Shown here in pieces: positions 45,661 to 56,927 of a stretch of 64,000 bases of DNA. Numbering within the stretch: the stretch's first letter is position 1; the number at the start of each line of letters is the position of its first letter. The position numbers were made by a program, and so were the translations under genes. Origin of the DNA: Branchiostoma floridae (Eukaryota; Chordata; Leptocardii; Amphioxiformes; Branchiostomatidae); assembly GCF_000003815.2 (NCBI RefSeq), contig NC_049982.1, positions 28,520,329-28,584,328 of the forward strand, in the 5' to 3' direction. The notes below the pieces were generated by a model that was not told where the DNA came from, ran no database searches, and saw only the letters and a program-made list of their open reading frames with translations.

Positions 45661-46669
45661 AATTAAGGGTGGATGGCGGCAAGTTCGCCCTGAAGCCAAG
45701 GAGTTGGCCTGTTGTGTAGGCCCTAAAAACCTCAAAAGTATGACATCCAGGAACTAGCACTAAAGCTATAAAGACTGGCTCATCTAGGCTAGCCTATGTC
45801 GACCGTTGAAACTGTCTTGTACCCAGGCTATTCTCCGGTCAGCAAGACTAGGTGAAATCAAGCCAAGATGTTAGCTCATATCCAACCAAGCCTGCGGCCA
45901 TCCACCAAAAGATGAGACAGGAAATGGAATATTCTCCCACCGTGCTTTTTTTTCTTTCCTTCTTCAGAACATCAAAAGATGTGCCCAGAATGAAATACTA
46001 ATGATGTCAAAGCGGTGCGCTCTTTGATGAAAGTAATGGGCTTGTTAGTGCACCGCGTGTTGTTCTGAAGACAGGCGAACCGCTAACCACAAGAGAACCG
46101 TTCAAAACGCCTTCAGGGGAAAAGTTCGGGATCATTTCATCCCTAATGATCTCCTAGTGTGTATATATAGCACAAGCGACCACTGCCTACTACTAGGTTC
46201 AATCACCGTATATAATGTTGTGATCTGAACGCATACATTCTGTGATAATTGTATAAGCCCCGGATATGGCGATCAAAAATTCTAGGTGTTGTTTTATAGG
46301 AAGCAGGTGTAGTTGTTTTGAAACGTTTATTTCTTGGTCACAAAAGGTAGGAATACGACAATCTAGATCTTTGAAACTGAAACGTTCGCTGCCAGTACCT
46401 ACGTTAACGATATTTGGACCTGACCAGTGGAGGAGGTACTAAAACACTGATTTACTTAGACTATACGTCCCAAACCGAAATTACGATGTGACTATTTCCA
46501 ATCACCCACCCCATAGTAAAAAAAAAAGAAACTATACTTAAACACACATCAAATGCTCATGGAAGCTCATCTGTGTTGGTTGTAATCATAGTAAAATGCT
46601 TAAATGACTTAAATTTCTTGCAACACAAAGATATACACGGATTAAGCTTGTCTAAACTCTTTTGACCAA

Positions 46670-46760
46670 CTGCTGACGTCACGCATCCGCCGAGATCACG
46701 TGTTAATAAGACGACGTGTCTGTAACTCTCGCGAGTTTACGTTCTGAAGTGACTGGTCAT
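46670..46760. promoter_or_regulatory. Promoter-like motif cluster (CRE, E box, TCTCGCGA)
   Basis: TGACGTCA at 46674-46681 (perfect CRE), CACGTG near 46698 and CTCTCGCGAG near 46725, all within 60 bp. Such combinations are typical of CpG promoters. No adjoining exon could be supported on either strand. Confidence 0.3.
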
Positions 46761-47135
46761 TAGTATTCATCCTGATGAAGACGACTGTGGTCGTTAAAAA
46801 TTTGATCCGTGTATAATGTATACCTTTGAATTGGAAGAAAGTTTAGCATTGTACTACATATCAAATGCCATAATCATATTCATAAGACTATGAAACCACC
46901 AAGCAAACCTCTTAATTGGAGATGACAGGAAAGATTATGCAGACAGTCGCCGGCGTCTGTCACAACAATGGTGAGATCTTATCACACACATCAGCATGTT
47001 TCTGTACCAATCCTCGCGGGCCTGTCTGCCCTAGCGAACCGCTCAGGTATGTGGAGGTACCCTAAATAATGACTGATCGTCTGCAACACTAACAGTGACG
47101 CTTCAAAGTTCCCTTAGTAGCATCACTGAGGTATT

Positions 47136-47158
47136 TGGGGGGGAGGGGGGGGGGGGGG
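47136..47158 (+). repeat. Poly-G tract
   Basis: GGGGGGG-A-G(14) run; a possible G-quadruplex and a sequencing-error-prone site. Confidence 0.8.
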
Positions 47159-47870
47159 TCACTCTAAATCTCAGACGTCATCAGAGGTATAAAGGTAGCA
47201 GGCTTCACCCAACTTTCTAGCAACTTTGTTGTTACTTTACCCCCATGAAAAGACTTTCTAAGCTGCAAGCAAAATTCTGTAACATTCAGAACCAACCATG
47301 TCCAGAGCTTCCATTTCCGCAAGGGTACCAATGCTGTAAGAAAAGGGATACGTTCGCGGTGGCTTTATCTTCGTTTTTAACTTCTTCACACGAATCACAG
47401 CAAACGTAAAAAAAAAACACCGCGAATATTTTCTATTTTACAGTGAAACAGTTGGTACTTGTTAATTTAAATTCCCCGCGAACATTTTGCCGTTTGGGGT
47501 AGTTTGACATGTTTGAAGGTCTTTAGGATTTATCATTCGCTGGGAAGGAATTTTGCAGAGTCATCTGAGGAGGAAGAGAGATAGTTGGGGATAATTGGGT
47601 ATATGAGAGACATGTGGTGGGATGTTTGTGAGCTCCCCAGCATTCAAGGCGCCTTCAAGAAATTGGGGCAAGATGTCTCCGAGACGGAAGACAAGAAAGG
47701 AGAGGGAACGAAGAAGATGTTGAGAAGTTTCCGCCTAGTCTGCCTTCGGTGATTCGAAACAGCAAGTCAGCTATCGTCCTTGTCGAAGAGTTATGTTTTC
47801 CTAAATGAGAATTGTCTTTTTCGACCTTTTAAACATTTAGATATGGTCCCGGTGGACCAGTGGATGACAT

Positions 47871-48250
47871 AGATAGATAGAGAGAGAGGGGGGGGGGGCA
47901 AAGAGGGAGTGTGTGAGAGAGAGAGAGAGAAAGAGAAAGAGAAAGAAACTTTGAGAGAAAAAAGAAAGAGAAAGAAAGAAGGGAAATTAAGAATTTGAAG
48001 AAAGAAAGAGGAAGAGGGAAAACGCACGACAAAGAAACAGAAGAAAGAAGAAGTAAACTAAGGGAGATAAAGAAAGAAAGAGAGAGAGAGAGAGTAGAAG
48101 GAAAGAAGGGAATAAAAAGGCAGGAAAGAAACGAAAGAAGGTGGAAAGAAAGAGAATAGAAAGAAGGGAAGGAAGAAATCGGCAGTGAAGAAAAAAGAAA
48201 ATGAATAATGTGGTAAAGAAAGAATGAATTGATGAAAGAAAGAAAGGGAT
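47871..48250 (+). repeat. Long purine (GA/GAAA) tract
   Basis: Nearly unbroken purines on + for about 380 bp: GATA/GAGA runs, a G run, then GAAAGA repeats. It accounts for the low-complexity Ser/Phe/Leu-rich ORFs on the opposite strand. Confidence 0.9.
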
Positions 48251-48289
48251 TATAAAAACAACATAATTCCCGCGTAACCGTTCGTCAAC

Positions 48290-48500
48290 ACGTCATTAGC
48301 CTGAGTCGATGTAAACCGCCCCACCATTGGCTGCGGTCCCAGCCAACAACGGCTCGTGCCGTCCCTCCCTTCAAAAATGATTGACAGGGCGCAGCTTGGG
48401 GTAGCAACAGTTCATTTAACTCTCCACGGGGAACCCTCGTAAATTTCGCATCGCGCCAGGATTAAAACGGAAAACCACTGACACGTCCAACTCGCCTGGC
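48290..48500. promoter_or_regulatory. Candidate regulatory element with CCAAT box and PBX/PREP site
   Basis: GC-rich block after the purine tract. Contains GCCAATGG on the minus strand (about 48327-48334) and TGATTGACAG at 48378-48387, a perfect PBX-MEIS/PREP decamer. No ORF. Either a promoter or an enhancer. Confidence 0.33.
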
Positions 48501-48785
48501 TAAACCTAAATAAGGGGATAAGGGGGTATTTGCAAATGAACGTCTGTCCAAATTATTTTGTTTAGACCTGTCTGGAAGAGAAATCCAGGACGACACAATG
48601 ATTTACTCTGACTGACAGATACGGACTAATATCTCATTACCTTGTTTAAGAAGTAGGGTAAAGGTCTAGGATCTTCAATTCCTTTACTTGTAGACTAAAC
48701 TTTTAAGTTTCAATCGGCGTAAAGAAAAATGCATGCGTATGGTCTATGCAAGTCCTATTTCCAAGAATTGTTTTGGAAGCATGTC

Positions 48786-48812
48786 TTGTTGATTGATTGA
48801 TTGATTGATTGT
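48786..48812 (+). repeat. (GATT)n microsatellite
   Basis: About six GATT units. Confidence 0.85.
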
Positions 48813-49136
48813 TGTAACTCATATATAGGTCAAACGTGTTGAAACGAATGTTAGGTCCCTCTAGTAGGAGCCAAAATGATCATCTATGTGATATTCTACC
48901 CTCAACATGCGTTGGGCACTATCGTCACTGAAAAATATACTTTATATATCCTCTTGAAATCAAGATCTGCAAGACAATGCATATTTCTGTCAGTTCCTTT
49001 TTTCTACAATAACGATCAGTTTAGACTCTAAATTTGTATAGAAAAGCGTTGTCAAGTTCTCAATAGATAATGGTTGGTTGGTTGGTTAACGTTGTACAAA
49101 ATTGTCAACGAACAGACGCAAGCATAACGCTAGTTC

Positions 49137-49358
49137 ACCTTTTTCCATGCAGTAACCTATGTCCGTTATTTGAAAAGCAGAGGTATACGTATTTGGAGAT
49201 ATCAAGTGGGCTAACGGTGGTTTCAAAGTGCAATATCTTTAAAATACATCTTGTTTAGCAATTTAAAACAACCTTCCGTCGCATTTACATCCCTAAATAC
49301 CCAGTTTATTTTAAAACAACGGATATAGGTTACCCCGCGGATAAAGGTAAACTAGCGT
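49137..49358. mobile_element. MITE, ACGCTAGTTCACC family, copy of 222 bp
   Basis: Left end ACGCTAGTTCACCTTTTTCC, right end GGATAAAGGTAAACTAGCGT. Internal inverted GTAACCTATGTCCGTT / ACGGATATAGGTTAC. Left flank TA; the right flank has lost it. Confidence 0.85.
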
Positions 49359-49610
49359 CAATTGGGCCCCGAATTACTGTCCTCGCCGCCAAATGCTTCA
49401 GATAAGACTTCACAGAAAAACAAATGTCTTCCCCCGCCCTTGTGTCATTGGCCTTGGCCGGCTACCCAGTTCTTTCATCTGTTTGCTCCAAGCGCAGATG
49501 TCAGGAAGAACGCGGTTTATATTAGGGCTGTACTGTCGAGGTCGGGAGTGAGCTCTCTTTCAGCACCTTGTTTATCACCGACATTTGTATGACGCCCAGA
49601 AGCGCTAGTA

Positions 49611-49806
49611 GTACCCTGGGAGCCAGACAGGACCGGGTAGCTAGCGAGTTTTGTTCGGGGACCCAATGCAGTCAGCCCGCAGATCTCACATTAGTGCTTC
49701 GGAGCTTAAACTCCCCGGGTGCTAATAGGAGATTGGCGGACCTGACTGTCTTGGGCCACCGAATAAACTGTCCTAGCTGCCTGATCCCAGCTGGCTCCCA
49801 GGGTAC
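49611..49806. mobile_element. Inverted-repeat element, 196 bp
   Basis: GTACCCTGGGAGCCAG at 49611-49626 and its exact reverse complement at 49791-49806. The adjoining CGCTAGTA/TACGCTAGTAGTA is also partly symmetrical. The interior is GC-rich and non-coding. Confidence 0.6.
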
Positions 49807-49841
49807 GCTAGTAGTAGCCAGACTCCGGTAGTAAGGCCTAT

Positions 49842-50022
49842 GTCACATTTCCAAACCGGGGCCCGGCCGGGTAGCTTTCGGAAACGAAACGTATGATATA
49901 AAAGACACCAAAGTGCACAGGATGTAAAAAGAATACTCGTTATTTGGGTATATTTTTACGCTTACATTTCTGTTTTTGGTTTCCACAAACAGCCCGGTCA
50001 GGCCCCGGTTTGGAAACGTGAC
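49842..50022. mobile_element. MITE-like element, 181 bp
   Basis: About 30-bp TIRs with a few mismatches: GTCAC(A/G)TTTCCAAACCGG followed by GGCC(C/T)G(G/A)CCGGG at both ends. The interior is AT-rich with a weak palindrome around ATATTTTTACGCTTACATTT. No clear target duplication. Confidence 0.72.
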
Positions 50023-50200
50023 GTTAGTCTAACAAGGCTAACTTTCTGATATGGTCGCTTTTTAACTCTTGGTAAAGGAAAAGTCCCATAGCCTTTTTGT
50101 GGGCGTATGAACAGTGGGTTGTTATACACTGTGTCTAGAATACGATACTGGAAGGCTGAGCCCGTCCCTCTCCTTCCACCACCCTTTACTTCCCCAACCG

Positions 50201-50227
50201 AAGTTGGGGGGGGGGGGGGAGGGGGGC
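50201..50227 (+). repeat. Poly-G tract
   Basis: GGGGG run interrupted by single A. Confidence 0.8.
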
Positions 50228-51099
50228 ACTTTTACACCTGGTGGAGTAAGGTATACGATATACGCAATTCTCTATACAGAAGGCTGTCATTTTATACACA
50301 AGGATTTATCCAATGATGGACCTGAAGTGCAAATTCAAATACATAATGACACGTGACAATGGAAAATATATCAAAGAAGTTTAGACATTAGAAATTCCCC
50401 AAATGATAGTAAAAGCCTCCAATGATTGTAAGAAACTTATCCCATACTACAACTCTATTATTATTAGTTAGATAAGTCTTAAGTTATGTTATAGCACTGT
50501 AGTTATGTATATGCCATACTTTGTACCTCGTACAATTGTTGTGCAATAAGGTTATATACCGAAAGTGCCTTTCGCAATTAAGGGCACAAGATCAGATATC
50601 GTGAGATGGCGGACTTACAATGTGTTAGAACCAAATGGAGCGATGATAAGTACAGTATTGACTCCTGACAGTCGCTAACAGTCGTTTGTCTGCGTTTCCT
50701 GTGAACTGTCCCTGGGCGTTCCAGATCATCGACGCCTTGTCATAGATATAACTGAAGACTACAAATGACCTCCTTCAACGCACAAGACAAGAACGAGATT
50801 GGGTAGGGGTTGGGACAACAGATGCAAAGGAAAATGGCCTGGAACTGAATACGAGGTGGCAAAAAGAAAGTATGTGAGAATCACCGACAATATGGTAGAA
50901 GAAGGAAAATATCGTTTGTTTTTGATACTCCACATGCAAAATGCTCTTGTTCGAATTTCTCACATAAGAGAAATGCCGGGCAACTGGAAGTGATCGTTAA
51001 GAACATATCTACGTGAACTTGAAGAATTTGTGTCAAGGAAAGCGAACCTTCCGCGTAGAGAACTACGGTGTGACACGTGCACCGGCAAACAGAAAGATT

Positions 51100-51113
51100 G
51101 CGCCCCCTAGCGG
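51100..51113 (-). promoter_or_regulatory. Strong CTCF-type motif
   Basis: On the minus strand CCGCTAGGGGGCGC, which fits the CTCF core consensus at all strongly constrained positions. The nearest similar cores are the + strand TAATAGGGGGCGCTG copies at 4575 and 5414. Confidence 0.4.
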
Positions 51114-54100
51114 TCACATGATCCTTCCCTGCATTTTGCCAAGATCTAGAGTTACGTTTTTCCAACAAAAGATGTCACAATCATTTGCTTTTTGTTTGTT
51201 TGTTTGTTATCTTGTCATCTGTCACTCTTCTCCTGATACTTAAAGATCTCATTTCGAAATTCAAGAAAGCAGACTTTCCCGGGATTGTGTCCAATGACAG
51301 TTTATCCGGGACCATTTTGGTACCTGTGAGCCAAGATTAGATCATCAACCGTTGATCGTTTTGGGGTCAGGATAGAATTTTAGACACAAGCGAGGGACCG
51401 TCATTCATTGTTTACTGACGTATACATTTGATACACTGAATCTATCTTCTAAAAGTGCAGCTATCAATGTCAGTACTTCCGGCTCTTAGTGCGACAATGT
51501 TTCCAATGTTGTCCACGGTTATCGGAAGTGGTCAGGAGAACATAACCACCTTTTAGTCAAGTTTTGAGATATCCGTCTCACTACGTGTGGATAGATTTCA
51601 TATCATGACACCAGCAACTAGATGAACAAAGTCATCGAGATAGCAGACTCTCTCTATGATGTAACTTTTCGAAATAGTCATGGTTTTGACGGGGTAGTCA
51701 GGTTTCTACTCTTTCCCTAGGTTCTTGCTTTTTCATCATACTCAATAACAGAAGCCCCCCACCCCCACCTTTTCAAGGTTGAAAACCCACCTGTCTAGAA
51801 CGATGTACAAACACACCTGTTCGGCCTCAGAAACAACAGGGGTTCACTCGGTTGCAAGAGTCTCCAGGTAACGTTCTTCCAGACAAGCCACAAGACGCCC
51901 AAACTTCTTAAAACTCCCCTTGTGCGACCGCAAGATGTCTATCACAACTGTCTATCACAAAACCCCAGAAAAAAACGACAACACTAGAAATATTCGGAAA
52001 TCACGGTATTCTAGTTTTCACGCTCGAGAGTACCTCAAATGTTAACATGCATGGCTGACCAACAAAAACGTACTAGAGCAACGTAATGCTGCAAGAATGT
52101 CCACCACAACACAGGAGTCAGCACATAGTGAAATGTTAGACCTGTTTCAAAACAGTAACGCTATCCCCGTGCTTTAGTTCTTCATTATGTTTGGGTTATT
52201 GTTCGCCATATTTTGCTTCTGAATAACAAGTATTTCAGGCAGGAACAAACACAATTGTGTGTTGTGGAGCCTAGCGAGGTCACGGTTGTTGGGAGAGACG
52301 AAAAGGGGACTCAGTTTTGCGGTGAAAGACGGCAAAAACTTGACACTTCTTGTGATGAACCCTGGCGGCCTGCCACACAACAACCTATTGCTTATGAATA
52401 GAATTTGGGGATCCAAATAGAATTGAGATCCAAATATGGATTCACTCGTTTTCATCAACAAAGAACATTGTCGTCCATGTTGGTGATTGACAAGCGACAT
52501 TGACACCAATGACATTGACCTTGATTGAGTTCAGACGATCACGTTTGACAGACAAGAAAAAAACTCCCACCGTTTTGCAAGATTTACTTAAAATTTAATA
52601 AAAAGTAATGATTTTCGTCGGAAGGTGTGGATTGTTTTAATTTGCCATTTTCTAAGGTAAAGTAGCCAATGCCTGCGCATGCTTACTACTGCAACAACAT
52701 GATAAAATGCAGCAATATCACAAATCTTAACAAAATCAATGTTTTATAGCATTTTCTGACATTTTGTAAATGGGTCAGTGGGCTTGGCCGGGAAGCAATT
52801 CACACGTCATCGCAAATTATAGGGTCAATGTACCATTTCGAAAATGTTACAAATATTTGTAAATTATTCTAGATAAAGAAATTTTTGCACGGTGACTTTC
52901 AAAATGTTTCCAAAATATTAAAAAGCATTCATACATTCAATCTTTGGAGGAAAATTGAACTATTGTGGCTTAACGTTAAATATGCTTTTATTCAAAATAA
53001 TTCAAACTTATCACAGATGTCATTAAAAAAAACCTAACGTAGGTGATTTGGAAAGGATATTGTACCATCAGACTTCGTGACTGATCATATACAACTCCCA
53101 TATAGAAGGGATACAGCAACTGGGTACATTATGGAAAGCATGTACAACCGTACTACAGGCATCCAAACCACGGCGTCTGGTCGCACGACATCCGCTAAAA
53201 CTCAGAACTGTCACGCACCGCAAACATTCCGGGCAATTCCCGCGCTCCTGCGATCCGTAAACTGAACATAGCACGGCGTTTTATAACGTCTATACGGGAC
53301 TTAACTAGTGTACATGTTTCTGTGATAAATACAACTACCTTTACCGTTCCGTCTCTTTTATACGACGAAAATATTGCAAGAAATGTGTGACGTTTTTGTC
53401 GTTTCTTGACACACAGTTCCATCCTAAAATGTAATTTTTTTTTATGGTCTGTTATAACTGAAACGAAACGTTATGTGTAACTTACTGGTAGGTATCGGTA
53501 GGCATCATCGTGAAATATCATTATAATAGATGGGGGAACATTCTGGTAACGCGTTATTCTAGTCCCTATTTGATGTATTCATTCGATCTGCTAGTTCTCA
53601 CAGAATTTCAACAACAAAAATTATGTGATAATATACAATACGTATTTGTATATTTTTTTTCACAAACATGCAGAAATTGAGACGAAAATTTGCAGACGAC
53701 ATTTTAAATTTCAGAAATAGGATTTTCCCATAATGCACCTGTTCCCTCAATAAATAAATAGTGCTTCCTATTTGTGTAGCTGGTCTAGAGTTTTAATCAT
53801 GAGGGGAGGGGCAGTGAAAAATTAGCATATTTGACAACTGCAAAGATATATAGTGTCTACAATACATGTCATGTGTTCTCTCAGAAAAGTATGCGTTTTG
53901 ATGCGGTCTTCCCGGCGGGAAAAAGTTATTTACTTGTATGACCGCCGCTGCTGTTTGTCCATTCGTGTTTACATCACATTCCCCTGATTTGTTCTGGGGA
54001 GGGGGTTATTGACTAAGGGGGGTATATAACCCCTCCCCCTTCAAGTCCTCATCTAGCACACCCCGCACAACAAGACTCTGGCGTTAAATGGTTGTCAGCG

Positions 54101-55614
54101 ACTTCCATGCCAGAAGGAAGTTGGCACAAGATTTAATGCGGTGGAAGTAAAAACCTGATCTTTAAATGCGTGTGAAAATCCCCGAATGCGAGACAAAACA
54201 ATCTCGTGGCGTCGCTGGCAAAAGTTAATAGGTCACTTGTGGATCGCTAAAATGGAGTGTGTAAAACACAAGTTGAGAAATCCTGACCAAAAACAACTCA
54301 CCAAATTTTCTCACAAATACATCCATCTGTCGTTCCATTCTTGACATAGCCACAGGTCTTGTTCAGAAACGAACCAATTGTTCACATTACCAAAACTTCC
54401 TGTAACAAATTTTATCTAGACTTTATCTTGTCTGCCGCCCATTATTTGAAAACAAACCTCTTACACTTGAGTTAGATTCTTTGCGGTTCAGAACTTAGGT
54501 CTCAGTGGGGGCCCCTACTCGTACATACCATGCAAAAGCACGAGTTTGTAGGTAAACCATTGACACGCGGTGTTTACAGATCGCAACCTTTGCCTATCTG
54601 CTCGGGGACGTTTTGATAGATTGCATTCCGACTGGGACAACCGGTAGTTTGGTGGAATATTCCAATAGATATTCAGTGTTCTACAAGCCGGTACACATAC
54701 AGAGCACAGTATACGATTTTTACTGAAACTGTCACCTAGAAATTGTACCTTGCTAACGTTACATTCCCTTTTTGTTGAGTATATACGCTTATGATTAAAA
54801 CATCTTTTTCTGTCGAAATGATAGCATACTTACTTCTAGATCTCAATGCGAAAATGCCAAGACAAAACGGAAGCACTAAACTACACGGACTGAAGAAGTT
54901 TCTTGAACGGAAGCCAAGTCTTGAGAACAAGACACACTTACCTCCCCTCCCAGGCAACTAACCGCATGTTACACCCGCCCAAAACACCTTGTTTGACCGG
55001 GCCGATGCACTGCTATGTCAACGTTGTTCTAGACTTATCTCGGCTTTTCCATTAGTGACCACAATCTCAACCTACTGAAGTGGCTAAGATCGTATCCACT
55101 TGAAGCGAGCCTCAAGTTCTTTTACCACCTCGCCCTAATTGAACACAGTTTTCGCAGTGGCGCCAGTACCAAAACCCAACACAAGAGGACCGCTGCATGC
55201 ACTGTCAAAACACACGGCAAATTGATCCAAATTGGAAAATTATTGTTTTGTTGGGCTAAAACAACAGCCGTGAGAAAAAGAACGAACGGCTTCCTAAAGA
55301 AATAAGAATGGTGGATGAGAAAATGTGTATCGCTTTTCAATAACATGGGCAATCAAATTTTAATGGAATGCGAAAACAAGTTAGATTTGAAAGCGTAAGT
55401 AGTGTACTCGGTTTAGGCGAGTGAGAGAAAAGTCACGTGAACACATGTGACGTAAGAAGTAGCACGTATTTTTGGCAATATTCCTAGAATCTGATGCCTT
55501 TGCTAAAGACAGCTAAAAATAGATAAATCTACGTCTATAAAGTGTGCAAAATTGTTTCAAAGTCTTACTAAGTAATTAGAAATACTAACTGGAAAGCCAA
55601 CATTCTCGCGAAAA

Positions 55615-55735
55615 TGCAGAATATTTTCCCTGTAGCCGATACCACCAGAAGTTCTAAACTCTGATTGGTTTACTGTAACTCTAAGCTCTGATTGGTTCAT
55701 GACAGAAGAAGAAGAAGAAGAAAGAAAAAAAACAA
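55615..55735 (-). promoter_or_regulatory. Paired CCAAT boxes
   Basis: CTCTGATTGGTT occurs twice (near 55660 and 55688), giving two CCAAT boxes on the minus strand about 28 bp apart, a spacing seen in NF-Y promoters. The sequence is followed on + by a GAA repeat. Minus-strand donors matching the consensus lie downstream (GGAG|GTAAGTGTG near 54942 and AGAA|GTAAGTATG near 54833). A 5' exon of FGFRL1 here is only a possibility. Confidence 0.25.
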
Positions 55736-56716
55736 TGTGTTTTCCCAAGGACATTATAAAGAAGTCCTTAGTTTTCCCTATCAGGAAAAACGTTATCGTA
55801 TTCCTATAGTTAAGTTATATGACTGTGTAGTTATAAGTCGTGTATGGTGTCTGTTTTTATATGTGTCCAGAGAGTCCTGAAAAACAGGCTGAAGCCTGAG
55901 CGATGTACTCTGGTAAAACAAATAAAAATGAAATGAAATGACATAACGATCTTGAATATCTAGAGTTCGAAAACGACACAGCCGGGTTATATCATCAACA
56001 CACCTGTAAAACAGCGCATGGCAGGCGAGCTAAACAATCTCATTTTTCATTTGAGGAGGATTGAGACAGCTACAGAAGCTGAAGTGACCTTCTATCGCTA
56101 CCGTGCAGATACGGCTCTATCACGGTTACACGTCGTACGCCCCTTGGTCATGGGGGCAGTCTGCTCTTTGAGCGCCTTAGTGTATAGGGTAACACATGCA
56201 CAGGTAAGACAGACAAAAGAAAAAAACAAGATAAAGGGAGAATTTGAAAGAGTAGAGTACAAGACGCCGGTAGGGAAAGTGCTTGCGGTTAAAAACGTCA
56301 CAAAGAAGGATTTTTTTATGGCAAAGATTGAGACAAGGAAAACACATGACGGTTTCTCTATATAGCGGACATGCTATCCCACTACAAAATGTATTAAACT
56401 TTATGCGCGGATTGTAGATGTTGCTAGAGTTGGTGGATTTGTGAAAGAGGGTTGGGTTCTTCTTGCTCATTCAAAGCGTCACATTCGTCGTACGGTGTTC
56501 GTGCGATCACAGGGGGTCTGCACACATTTGTCGTACGATCGTATCGTACGATAGCAAACTGAAGCCTTTCTTGGGACAGTCGTCTACTTCAGGTGTCGTA
56601 CAGCAGTCATGTCTTGGATATTTGTCTGTGGTTGATTCTATCACAGTCTCATTGAAAACTCTCTACGACATCAAATTCGTACGACAACGCACAAAGAATT
56701 TGATAGCGCCGTATGT

Positions 56717-56927
56717 TTTTTTTAGAGGGAAGGTTTGCTAGCCCTTCCCCTTTCACATTCTCGATGCATCCCCTCGAACATGGGAACACCAATAACGTCC
56801 CTTCCGAAAGACGGATGCAGCCCAAACCTAGATGTCCGTCTCGGTATTGAACTATAATCTATAATCTACCTACTAACTGGAACCAGGAGCTCAACGGTGG
56901 GGCTGCTACCAGTTGAGCTACAGGGAC
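56717..56927 (-). mobile_element. tRNA-derived SINE, copy 3
   Basis: Minus-strand head GTCCCTGTAGCTCAACTGG continuing TAGCAGCC, with the A box intact. GAGCTCCTGGTTCCAG serves as the B-box region. The body ends GGGAAGGGCTAGCAAACC, matching copies 1 and 2. Confidence 0.75.

Noticed and set aside
47791-48032. Ser/Phe/Leu-rich minus ORFs
   Set aside because: Translation of a purine-rich simple repeat.
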